64,000 nucleotides of DNA, from assembly GCF_037126465.1 (NCBI RefSeq), contig NC_088202.1:104749962-104813961 (forward strand), in the 5' to 3' direction. The notes under the pieces are model-generated. The model did no database searches and had not been told where the DNA came from. It saw only the letters and a program-made list of their open reading frames with translations. Made by a program: the position numbers and the translations under genes. The stretch's first letter is position 1. The number at the start of each line of letters is the position of its first letter. The stretch comes from Ornithodoros turicata. Taxonomy: Eukaryota > Arthropoda > Arachnida > Ixodida > Argasidae. Of the stretch, positions 38,268 through 48,926 are shown piece after piece.

Positions 38268-39426
38268 CTGGTGAGGGAAAGGAAAGCAATGTCAATGCGA
38301 CACGGAAAACGAGCAGTCACCTCCGGGGACAACCAGCCGGCGTAAATACGCATAACAGGTCACGACAAACTTCCGTTGCATAACGCACTGTGAAAGTGGC
38401 AGCAGGAATTCTTTCACATTGTTAGTGGTTGCAGAGCAGGCATATTGATCGCACGGAATATCACATTTCATAGCGGGCACTTACAAGGGTCATTTCTTGA
38501 AATGTTGTTGCGTCCGTTCGTCTCTCATTAGAGTGTATATCAGCGGACGGCATCGACGCGTCATCTATTTTCGGACTGATTTCCTACAGCAGCAACAGCA
38601 TCCCGCCAGAGCAGAAATAAACCAACGCAACCCGTACTCCCGCACCGCAGGCAGGCGCCGCAAAGAAGAGTTGTGGCTTTGGTTGGATGTAGCCAGGCCA
38701 GGCGGCCAGACCAAAGTCAAAGTCCCAGACCAGAATGGATCAGTGGAATGGATCATGAGATGGATGAATTTTGTGGCTTCCCTTCTCCCTTCGAAGCGGG
38801 CGGTAGCTTGCGCCACCTAGCCTAGAATTTACGTTCCTGACACACTAGGTGCATTCTTTTGGCTTGCACCTTCTGCACCAGATCTGAACTGGGCGCTGTT
38901 TGACGCTGATTTTACGGCAGCTTGACCCACCTGCCTGAACCTGAACTCACAGCTAGCGTCGCTACACCCCTGAACCCTGTTTTTTTTTTTTTCCTCTTCT
39001 TTTAAGGTCGCCTGTGAAGCTATACTTCCGCCCTGATCCTAAAGAGACTAGGCAAGCCTGATCCTGATCCATTGCTTTTTCCATCTTTCTGAGTCAGGGG
39101 GGTCAGAAAGCCGCCATTTTTGTAACTGCCCCCTAGCGGTCGCTTTCCGCAAAACCGCCATCTTGTCGTGTTCAACGTCACGGAACTATCGCCCAATCAC
39201 ATCTCGGCTTGGCTTGTTTTCTTTGAAAGAACTGATGTTCTGAGGCTGGAACAACATAGAAGGGACAAATACATTCATCTTTCATTGTTTTCTTTATTAT
39301 GGTTTGTTTCTCCGTCTCAGCTGATCCGTGTCATCTGCTTCGCCGCTTTCGACGTCCGCTTTGACTTCGCGTGTTTGGCTATTGAATTGCGTTTGCTTGC
39401 CACACATGCCACTTCTGTGACAGGCC
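38268..39426. promoter_or_regulatory. Head-to-head interval between PPIP5K and the THAP/P-element gene
   Basis: About 1.16 kb separates the first PPIP5K coding exon (leftward) from the THAP start codon (rightward). It presumably contains the PPIP5K promoter and non-coding first exon. No TATA box stands out. A SINE piece lies at 39,224-39,287, and CGCCATCTTG/CGCCATTTTTG motifs near 39,110-39,165 resemble YY1-type sites. Function is inferred from position only. Confidence 0.4.
39224..39287 (-). repeat. SINE fragment, copy 4
   Basis: GAAAGAACTGATGTTCTGAG to GGGACAAATACATTCATC; a 3'-truncated relative of the other three copies. Confidence 0.65.
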
Positions 39427-39741
39427 ATGGTAGTGTGTTGTTATTCCGGTTGCGCTAATCGTTCAGAGTTTGCAAGTAAAGAATCTGGCATAACGTATAT
39501 GCTCTCAGTTTCGATTCGTCTTTGTTTGTTCTCGGCGGTACGTTTTAGCTTTCCCCGAGACGGGTCCTTACGATTGCAATGGGTGAATGCGTTCGGGAGA
39601 CCGGACTGGGTGCCAACGAAGTACAGCCGAGTGTGCTCAAAACACTTCAGGAACGAGGACTTCGACAGAACGTCGCTAACACGCGTGCGCCTGCGGGAGG
39701 GTTCCGTTTCTGTCGCACATCCGTCGGTTCAAGTTCACCAG
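39427..39741 (+). CDS. THAP zinc-finger exon
   Basis: 105 codons starting at an ATG in a strong context (GGCCATGG). C2CH-type THAP finger: CCYSGCANRS gives the first cysteine pair, W52 the core tryptophan, and VCSKHF (C70, H73) the second zinc pair. FSFP at residues 40-43 fits the usual F-x-F-P. An insertion of about 18 residues (24-41) is unusual and could hide a tiny unspliced intron. THAP domains bind transposon ends or promoters in the nucleus. The exon ends at CAG|GTACAG, exactly where a foldback element begins. Confidence 0.8.
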
Positions 39742-40815
39742 GTACAGCTCGAAGCAGAGTTAATGGAACGCCGCGTCGACTTGCGGAGCAAGGGGGGAGC
39801 CACCCTGGCGGCGTCTAGTAGAAATAAAGGGCGCGGAGGTTTCGACATTTCCGTTCTAGTCGGAGGGGTGTTCGCTGTGGCGTGCCGAAGAGTGCGCAAT
39901 CATGCTGGCGTTATCAACGCTGCGCTCGTTTGTTTTGGGCGACCGTGTCTGAGGGATTGCGAAGAATCGATGATATCCCGATGGCGCGCGGCAGGTTAGT
40001 ACGTGCGAACCAGTCATCTCTCGCCTCTCCTAACTTCCAAAATTAAAATTAAGGTGATGTGATCCAGATGTGGAAAATTTCCAGAAAAAGGATTGATGTG
40101 GGGCAAAAAAAAAAATCAAAATGCGATTTACGAAAGGTGGGAGCGGCAAATTTGGGGAACATGCAGTCGAGGTAGGGGTGAACCTCTGCTGACGAAAATT
40201 GAAGTGAGGACAAAGGTCATGGTGAATTTGTCTAGCACTGATCATCATTCACTACACCAATAATAGAAAACCTTCACGGTGACTCCCTGCACTGTGTGCC
40301 AGCATGCACACAAAAAATTTTTGTGTGTACTAATTGGCTGTTCTTCCGAGAAACTCCCGAGGAACGTGATATGCTACACCATGAAAGCATTGTTTTGTTA
40401 TTATTTAAAAACTCATTACGATGGTTTCGCGATTACCATCGTTTGCCCTTCGCATCCTCTATTCTGAGCACAGTAAATTTTCCGAAAGAGAGAAGTTGTT
40501 ATTCATTTCATACGATATCACACAATGAGCGTTTCGGATGACGCGCGCCCATGCGCCATCCTGTTTCCAGGCACGTGCCATGACATCGTTATCCGCATTA
40601 TCCAAGACGCAGTCGCCCAAAACACAAACGGGCGTAGCGCTGATAACGCCAGCTTGATTGGGCACTGTTCGGCACACCACATCGAACACCCTCCGACTGG
40701 AATGGAAATGTCGAAGCGCCCTCTCCCTTTATTTCTGTTAAAGGCCGCTAGGGTGGCTCCGCTCTTGCTCCGTCAGTCGAAGCGGCGTTCCAGTTAACTC
40801 TGCTTCGAGCTGTAC
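39742..40815. mobile_element. 1.07-kb inverted-repeat element at the THAP exon border
   Basis: The left arm (39,742 to about 40,005) and right arm (about 40,535-40,815) are inverted copies of about 260 bases. Each starts GTACAGCTCGAAGCAGAGTT and includes TTTCGACATTTCC and GCTGGCGTTATCA. A partial third copy is at 48,834-48,926. The left terminus supplies the GT donor of the THAP exon. Frames through the arms are not conserved coding sequence. Confidence 0.8.
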
Positions 40816-41030
40816 GTTTCGCCATAATTATGGTCGAGAGTCAATTGCATATAGCCACACTATGGGCCTAGAGCTTGGGTACAAAGGGAATGAATGCACA
40901 TATTAGCGGTCAAATTTGCCAAGTATTTGCTCGAGGTCAGGTCCTTTGACCACAAAATACGTTCAGTGCTTTTGTGTCTTTGATGTTTAAAAGTCTGGTA
41001 AATACAACTCGTTCGTTGTCACGTCAGCAG

Positions 41031-41231
41031 GAGCATGACTTGCCATCCAGACGGGAAAATAGTGGGCAAGAACTAATAGGCGTGTGCTCGCCTGAACCCG
41101 GCACACAAGAGCAAATTAACGTGAGCCTGCCTGACACACACGAGGAGATTGAAGTGAGCATGCCTGGATCTGACACTCAAGAGCCAATGGATGTGGGCCT
41201 GCTCGAACCAAAGACACCAGAGCGAATCCAT
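41031..41231 (+). CDS. Linker exon with 13-residue repeats
   Basis: 67 codons, phase 0, between acceptor GTCAGCAG and donor CAT|GTGAGC. After a short polar leader it holds about four variants of a 12-14-residue acidic unit: PEPGTQEQINV, LPDTHEEIEV, PGSDTQEPMDV and EPKTPERIHV. Likely disordered. Assigned to the THAP gene from strand, phase and splice sites only. Confidence 0.6.
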
Positions 41232-42629
41232 GTGAGCACATATTTGAAAGCCTTTCAAATGTGATGCCGAACAATAGTATGCCGTTATACAGGTAGACAG
41301 AACTACAAGCACACCTGTTGTGTCTGCTGTGGTAGGTATCATTTTTTTTAGCATTAACCGCACAGTTTGTTTCACGAGCAAATCTTTATGGGTTTGTGCT
41401 GCCTCTATGTTTTTATTTGTTTTGTACGATACATCAATTTCTCAGTCTTGCTTACACTTAGTGGAGTGAAAGATGAACTGTATCGCATGCTAGTCCTTGA
41501 GTTGGTTAGCAAGCTTCCTATTCATTGTCATCCCCAGTTGACCATTAGGTCTTACTCAGAATTGAGCCACTTGCTCTGTGGAAGTTGTTGCCCAAACACT
41601 GGCATCCCTTTCTCTTCTCCAAGTGTGTCATGGTTCGGTTTTCCAGGCTGTACAGAAGTTAGACCCAGGGTGTTATGTTCTTACTCATAATCATGTGTAG
41701 GGAATCAACAGCTCAGGCTTCACTACTAAGTCACCTACCACAACTTCAATGTGAAGCCTCAGCAGCACAAACAAATGAACCACAGATGCATTGTGCCTGT
41801 CATGCACTTACACATTCGGTGCCTGGCTTGCATGTCACATGTATATAGTGTGCGACATTAAAAACTGACCAGAGCTCTTCATGAAGAGAGCAATAATCCT
41901 AAACCAGAGAGTATCTATATACGTTGCACATGAGTTACAACTAGGTGCTACTTTTGATGTGACACCTGTTTGTAACCCAAGTACCACAAAGGTAGCCTCC
42001 GGTTTCCGTTTATCAGTCTCACTGTGATGCAATCTGATCAGTTCTTAATAATGCACCCTGTATACCAGCACCCTGCAATATATCTATGGCATGACGATCA
42101 CACAGAAGAGCAAAAATCATGGGAACACAGTAGGACTTAGTTCGGGCAACTATATTTGAAAAGCATTCCCAACGACCATAAAACCACGTAAAACCCACTT
42201 CCTCAGAGGTACCCCAAACAGATCTTGTACAGATTTAAACATGCCCTACGCATGAAAAAACCACTGTTCACTTCAATGCCCATCAATCGCATTTTCCAAT
42301 AAAATTTTGCACACTGGGTCACTACTTCGAAGACTACTCCCGCACGGTGTGAACCGAGGTTGTCCGCTACCCCCTCATATCTTGACTTTAACATGGTGTT
42401 CAATGGACGAATCCCAGCATGCGCCTGGCATTTGTCCATACTGGATCCGAGCCGCGAATAATCCTGGATCCGCCCATGCTTTCCACGATACAGCACCAAA
42501 CTCCATCTACAAGTGCTACAGGACTTTTGAATCTTTATTTGGAAGTTTTCGTTTTGTTCTGATTATCAAAGGGCGCTGAATGAAACAGTGTTTTAATGAT
42601 AATGGTTCTTGCGTGCACTCTCCTTCCAG
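41232..42629 (+). other. Intron within the THAP/P-element gene
   Basis: 1.4 kb between two linker exons. The 107-residue frame at 41,367-41,690 has no splice support or recognisable domain. No repeat boundaries seen. Confidence 0.6.
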
Positions 42630-42704
42630 TCCAGCCCCACACCAGCCAAGGCTTCCAGCAGTATCAGTTCCGACACACCAGGGCCATTTGAACAGTCGCG
42701 CACG
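42630..42704 (+). CDS. Linker exon, Ser/Thr/Pro-rich
   Basis: 25 codons, phase 0: SSPTPAKASSSISSDTPGPF then EQSRT. Acceptor CTCCTTCCAG and donor ACG|GTAAGC. Low-complexity, probably an unstructured linker. Supported by splice sites, not by homology. Confidence 0.55.
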
Positions 42705-42840
42705 GTAAGCCTTCGGAAGTATTGACACTAGGGGCTTCTCTAATCCTCTCTCTACTGCAAATCAAATCTAGCCTTCCTCTTTTACTCTGAGTATTGGGAC
42801 TTTACACCGCGGTTGTGTACATAATTTAATTTCTTTTCAG

Positions 42841-42900
42841 GGCTCTTCCGTTTGCCTGTTCACAAGCTTGACTCTGAACACCAGCAGGCCTGACTCCATG
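42841..42900 (+). CDS. Linker exon
   Basis: 20 codons, phase 0: GSSVCLFTSLTLNTSRPDSM. Acceptor TTCTTTTCAG and donor ATG|GTAAGG. No known domain. Confidence 0.5.
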
Positions 42901-43019
42901 GTAAGGATTGTGCTTTCAGTGGAAAGACTAGGATGTACATAACTAACGCACAGGGGTTATGTGATCATACTGAACATCCTGCGTGTTACATTTGTACTGC
43001 TATTTCCACGTCTTTCCAG

Positions 43020-43070
43020 GACACAACCCCCAGTGGCTCAACACCAAGCACCAGCAGATGTGATCCTTTG
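43020..43070 (+). CDS. Linker exon
   Basis: 17 codons, phase 0: DTTPSGSTPSTSRCDPL. Acceptor GTCTTTCCAG and donor TTG|GTAAGA. Its similarity to the exon at 42,841 (TLNTSRPDSM against TPSTSRCDPL) suggests that linker exons arose by duplication. Confidence 0.5.
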
Positions 43071-44226
43071 GTAAGAATTATACTCGACGTGGAAAAGAAT
43101 TGCATGTTCATAACTAATACATTAAGATTCCACTGTAGGTGCTGGCTGCACCGTTCAAGTATATGTTCCAGGAGCAGGCTTTCAAATACCTTATTTCATA
43201 CAGTACAGGTGCATAAGGGAAAATGAATTGCAAAACCAATTAGACTTGAGCATACAGTTTAAACATATTATTGCCCCTTTCACGTCTACATTTCAATAGT
43301 GCAGCGCCGTTAGTTGCAGCCGGTTGTATAGTTACTGGCCTGAGGAAACATTTCTGAAATTATCTGTTGCCAGCACTTATTGGTGTTAGCAATGGGTATG
43401 AGGGTAGTCTGAGTGAACTAAGAGGGGCAGTCTTTCTGACAAAACTGATCTGTCTCTGCTGTAGCGATGCTGGCAACACTTGGAGCCTAATAGTTATAGT
43501 TACAAGGCTCAGAGAGTGCTCTATATCATGGAGGGAATTCCCAGCTTGGTATGCATGCTGCTGATTATTACTAACTCCAATACTTGTCACAGTGAATTGT
43601 ACTGTTTGAATCAATAAAGATGGATTTGATCAAGCGCAATGGCGTGGAGAAACTTCTGTGATCTGCATGGCTGACTTTTTGTCATCTACTGTGACCACTG
43701 CAATGTGGGTCTCTCCTATAGTGAGTATATGCCCAGTGTGTTAAAAAAGGAGCAGTGTTGTGCTACTGTGTCTCGTGATACTAGGTCCTAATTCACAAAG
43801 AGGTGCTATTGCTTCCATTCAGTGCTAGGTAGATACGTCAAGAGTGCTCATAGTAAACAGTTAAATTCGAGACATCCAAGGTCTGTTTATCTGTACGAGT
43901 GATACGCTGAGAGCTGGCAGCTCACTATAGGCAGGCTAACTGCCGCATCGGATGTTTTTTATTTATTTTTATTTTAGCGAACATAATGTTAGGATAGTAA
44001 CTGTAGACCTTCATACTTTCTTCGAATAACCACCATATGAGTAGGTCCTGTACCAGACAGGCAATCATGCTGTGTTGTAAAGGAACTCTGATCAAGCAGC
44101 TCCTACATGTATCTGACCAGAAGCACAACCTGTGCATGACTGCATGGCCTTGCATGTGGCTGCCACATACCATCTAAATTGTTCACAGCTGATTATTAAT
44201 GAGGTTATTGGTACCTGTTGTCTCAG
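43071..44226 (+). other. Intron before the transposase exon
   Basis: 1.16 kb, AT-rich. An AATAAA occurs at 43,612. No recognisable gene or repeat. Confidence 0.6.
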
Positions 44227-46514
44227 GCGACATCCTCTGAATACACGCCAGTAAAGGCCTTCCTCAAAAAGGAAGTCAAACGTATAGGCAACCTGCATAC
44301 CCTCAGCAAAAAACGAATCAAGGCCTGGCAGCAGGCACAAAGACGCATCAAGCAGAAAGTTTCAAAGCTACAGCATGTGATATCCCATCTCACATCTCAG
44401 AACATTTTACTTCAAGAACACGCAGGCTGCCTCGAAAACATTGCCGGTGCAAACAAGGACTTGCTGATGAGGCAGTCAGCAAAAAGTGAGGGGACAAGCT
44501 TGCCTCATAAGTACAGCCCAGAGTTACGAGCATTTGCACTTACATTTCTATTCGCCATGTGCATATAACTATGTAAGGCAGGTCTTTGACACGTGTCTAC
44601 CCCACCCACGTACGATACGGAAGTGGTACCAGTCAGTCGACGGTGAGCCAGGGTACTCAAAAGAAGCGCTGTTAGCCCTGCAGATGCGTGTTACGGACAA
44701 CAACCAGAAAGCACTGTCAACTGCATGCAGTCTTATGCTTGATGAGATGGCGATTAGGAGGCATGTCGAGTGGGATGGGAAAAGGACTTATGGCTTCGCA
44801 GCCGTTGGGCCAACCTCGGAGGATTCTTGTGCTGTAGCACAGGAGGCATTTGTCCTCCTACTTGGTTCGTTACATGTGCAGTGGAAGCTGCCGATAGGAT
44901 ACTTCCTTGTAGATGGAATAACTGGCGAGCAAAGAAGTAACTTTGTCCTTCAAGGCTTGTCTCTTGTGCACAATGTTGGAGTGAAGGTTGTATCTGTTAC
45001 CTGCGACGGTGCTGCAGCAAACTTGTCAATGTTGCAAAACCTAGGATGCTCGCTGCAGTTTGAAAATCTAAGGACCGGCTTTCCCCATCCTGACACAGCC
45101 GAGCCCATAAGCGTATTTCTTGACGCTTGCCACATGCTGAAGTTAATACGAAATGCATTTTCTCACTTCAAGTCCTTCATTGATGAAGATGGCAAGGAGA
45201 TATCATGGGACCACATAGAGGCACTCCACTCACTTCAACAGAAAGAGGGGCTCCATGCCGCAAATAAACTAAGGCGGGCGCATGTTCAGTGGCAGCGGCA
45301 GCCCATGAAAGTCAATCTTGCTGCAGTGCTTTTAAGCATGAGCATTGCAGATGCCATACACGAGTGTCGTGATCTAGGTGTATCAGGGTTTGAGGACTCG
45401 GAGGCAACTGAGAGGTTCCTGAGAGTTATCAATAATGTGTTCGATGTGTTGAACTCCGTTAATACGCACCAGAAGTCATGGAAGAGGCCGCTCTGTACGG
45501 AAAACATCGAAAGGGCACGTACAATGTTTCAAATAGCCACAACATATATTTGCAGTCTACGGAGGAACAACTCTGGGCCACTTCTTGTGCAGACTAACCG
45601 AAAGACTGGGTTTCTTGGTTTCATCACATGCTGCAAGTGCCATCGAGCTCTATGACTTTCTCCACTCTAAGAACCTTGTGACATACTTCCCAACACATCG
45701 CGTCAGTGAAGATCATCTGGAACTGTCCTTTGGTTTAATACGTTCGCATGGAGGATACAACAATAATCCCACTGCAAGGCAGTTTGCAGCAGCATACAAA
45801 AGATTGATCATTAACACCGAAGTGGAAGCCTCTCAAAAAGGAAATTGTTTACTACTCGAAAATGTCTCCATACTGCACGTCAGCAGCGCTAGACAGCCCC
45901 TATCGGAAGACGTAATTAACTGGACATCAAGAGGAAGAAGCATACCTGCAGAAGAAGTGACTGTACAGGAGGATCTACGTGAGCATAACTACTTCTCAGA
46001 CCCAACGGAGCCATCAACTTTTGGTGAAAGAGTGATAGTGTACATTGCAGGACGTATAGTGTGCTACCTATGCGAGTATCTGAAATGTGACATCTGCATC
46101 TCCCGCCTGACAGTCCGTACACCTTCCCTCTACCATTCACTAACACAACAAAAGGATTACTTTCACAGACTTCCCTATCCATTTGATGATGTGATCACCA
46201 TTTGCAGGAAATCTGAGAAGCTGCTGCGTGCAGCTCTTTTCCAGGAGGGCATATAATCAGCAACACTTCTGCAAAGGTTAATCTTACATGTGCTGGAGTC
46301 TATGATGGACAGGGGTGTGTTCAGCTCCATACGTAATGACCACATGCTCGAGCAGACGTTACTTGAAAATCACTACTTTCATCTAATACGATCTATTGCT
46401 CACAAATACTTAAGCATATGCATCCATCACACTTGCAGACTACGTACAGAAGAGATGCACAAGATTAGATGCCGGCAAATGTACACTAAGCTTACCCAGT
46501 TCAAAGGACAATAG
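44227..46514 (+). pseudogene. P-element transposase exon with two frameshifts and a stop
   Basis: Starts after TGTCTCAG in phase 0. Order: a Lys/Gln-rich coiled coil (44,260-44,480); KYSPELRAFAL, then frameshift 1; YSPCAYNYVRQVF; LMLDEMAIRRHVEWDGK with the first catalytic aspartate; VTCDGAAANLSML with the second; LDACHMLKLIRNAF; a GTP-binding-type insertion; and KTGFLGF, then frameshift 2. After that come LELSFGLIRSHGGYNNNPTA, a cysteine cluster CYLCEYLKCDICIS, TAA at 46,254, and an in-frame continuation to KLTQFKGQ and a final stop at 46,512. The tail after the TAA still matches the family's C-terminus, so the stop is a recent nonsense change or an error. Everything outside the three lesions reads well, so decay is recent. 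Confidence 0.88.
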
Positions 46515-48833
46515 TTGCCTTAGGAGCAAAAGTACATGCCACTGTGATTTGTTAATGTATGTGCCCTAATAAGTTGTTGTTCCCAATGATAAATGTGTAC
46601 TAATTGGGCCATAATACTGTCATCTGCATTCATATTCCAATACTGTACCCAGACGTTGCCCCAGTCCTGAGGCAGTGTCAGCAAAAAGGATTTCTCGGCA
46701 CGACAGGAGAGAGCAGCCCCACAGCTATAATTACAGGAAAAAAGCAAGTACTGCAGCTGATAGACTGGAACAAATGCTGGCAGGCTGCTTGAGGAATGAT
46801 TGTGTGTGCGCATGAAAGTGAGATTTCGGTGCCTGATGCTGAAAACTTCTACAAGCTTTGTTGCTTTCGGGGTGATTTGGAGGTAAAAGTTTTCGAGCAC
46901 AGTGAGAAGGCAATTTATTGCTTAGAACGTTTTGTTAGTTGCAAAAATGCAGAAGTCACACTGCCTCATTCCTTTGGTTGTATATTCCAAGCAAAACAGA
47001 GCAGTCTGTTGAGAAATCAGCTTTATAGGCACAGTATGGGGTGACAGAAATCAGCAGACCTAGCGCGAAACAATGCGCGCAGGCTGCATTTCATGTACTA
47101 CGGTATTTCTTCAAATGTATTATCAGTGCCCCAAGAACACACGCGGTCCTCAGAATGTCCTCAAAGTGTCATCACGTCCACGTCCGTGATGGGATGAACG
47201 GAGGAGGTCCACAGGCTGTCATCATAGGAGCTTCCAGTGATTGTCATTTGCGTACATCCTGCGGTCGTCAACCGGAGGACAAGCACAGGAGAAGTAAATT
47301 ATTCTAATACTGCGTTGTGCATTTTAATACCTGCTAGCCAGTAATCAACTTCCCGATTTATTTCTCATTACCCAATACAATCAAAGAGGGAGTGCTCATG
47401 CATAAATTAAAAAAAACGAACAAAAATATAAAATAAAAAGAGATATAGGGGCGCAAATACTGATCGTCGGACTTTAAAGGAATCCGTCTATGTGCAGCGT
47501 TTGACGTGCACTAAAATACAGTTTGTTAGACCTTTCACTGCCGTCTTGTTGCATGAGTGTCCGCAAAGGGTCCCTGGCAGGAGGTTGCGCGGAGCATTTT
47601 ATTTCCGAAGAGACAAAAAATAGTAGCGTTTCACTGCTCAAGCTTCACTTACCATGCATGCATCAAACCAAAGCAGTAAGAAACACGGACACTACCTTGA
47701 GAGCGATTTAATACTCCAAGGAATTTCTCACTTCATTGTTGGTTATGTGCGAAATCAAGTTAAACTTAGATACCTCACCCTTTGTTTTGACTGAGATGCG
47801 AAGAGGACTCCCGAATCTGCTGAAGTTCGGAAGACAAGCAATAACTTGTATCTGTTCTGTCTTGGAAAGGAAATGCTACTGCATCATATACCTTCCTAAG
47901 TGGTTTCGCAGGTTTTAGTGACCTAGAGGCCTTTTATATATATGTATCTTTTTTTTTTTTTGCCTTTTAAAACTGTGACACTCATTGTTTGTGATGAGAA
48001 ATACGCTGAACGAAATACCGATGAGAAACCGCGAATGGTAGCTGGTGACCGAGGTTGAAAATATATAAAAAAACACACACACGCTGACTGGGTCCTGCAA
48101 ATGTGACCTCACTTCACAAAATAAATAATTCAGTAAGGTATCTGCTTGCTCGAAGAACTGTACTAGCCGCGTCATTTGGTAGCTCCCATAAGAGGTCCTG
48201 AGGATATGACGGGGAGTCTCACTTTGTCACATTTCTAACAAATTGAGGACCTGGTAAGGAAGTCCTGGGGATGTTATCCCTGTCCGCTGATGACTTTCCT
48301 CGGACGTACCCAGGAGGTCATTGTGTTCTTGGGTGGCGAGTGGGGGTCATTTGGTGGCAACTTTTTTTTTTGTTGTTGTTGACAGGTCCCGAGCAGTCAA
48401 GCAGTCTTGCATTGGCACTTTCCGTGCGCCCGGAATTTCTCAGCTATTACTTTTTTCGTCCGGTCTCGAAACGATCGAGCAGCGGGTTGCCCAACTATAT
48501 CCGGTGTCGTCAAATCCGCACTGCAACGGTGGCGAGTGCTCTGATTGGACCGCACGTAGAAGTTCACGTGATTTAGCAGACGACGGAACGCGAAGACAGG
48601 CGACCGCGATGGCCCTATCGTGATCCAAGTGTACGAACTCTGCCCTGATTCAAAAGGGATGAGGAGAGCCTGATTCTGATCCTAAAACCGCCAGATCCCT
48701 GGCACTCATGTTCGGGTGGCAACTGTCACATGATCCAGCTCCGGAGCCGGCCTAGCAATTTCCGAGCGCCGGGCAGTGTTGTAATTAAATGACCACCACA
48801 ATTCGCCATAAGTAGGACAGTGAAAATATTTTC
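46515..48833. other. Non-coding stretch downstream of the transposase
   Basis: No gene is recognisable. A sequence at 48,641-48,686 (GCCCTGATTC, then GAGAGCCTGATTCTGATCC) repeats in the same direction one near 39,031-39,072, so the two copies bracket the P-element region. Confidence 0.5.
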
Positions 48834-48926
48834 CCCTTTATTTCTCCTAAGCGCCGCTAGGGTGATACTCTTCCCGATTCAGCGGTCGAAGTGGCGTTCC
48901 AGTTAACTCTGCTTCGAGCTGCACTT
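48834..48926 (-). repeat. Solo end of the 39,742 inverted-repeat family
   Basis: GCGTTCCAGTTAACTCTGCT and CTTCGAGCTGCAC match the right arm at 40,727-40,815. Only one end is present, so this is a truncated copy. Confidence 0.7.

Larger units (their letters stand above)
39427..46514 (+). mobile_element. P-element / THAP9-like transposon gene, degraded
   Basis: The coding part of a P-superfamily DNA transposon, or a gene descended from one. An N-terminal THAP zinc finger is followed by four linker exons and a large transposase exon with coiled coil, RNase-H-like catalytic blocks and C-terminal domain. All five exon junctions are phase 0 with good GT and AG sites. The order and motifs match THAP9 and Drosophila P transposase. 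Two single-base frameshifts (about 44,542 and 45,624) and an in-frame TAA (46,254) break the last exon, so this copy is probably inactive unless these are assembly errors. I could not identify the terminal inverted repeats, so the true element limits are unknown. Confidence 0.85.
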
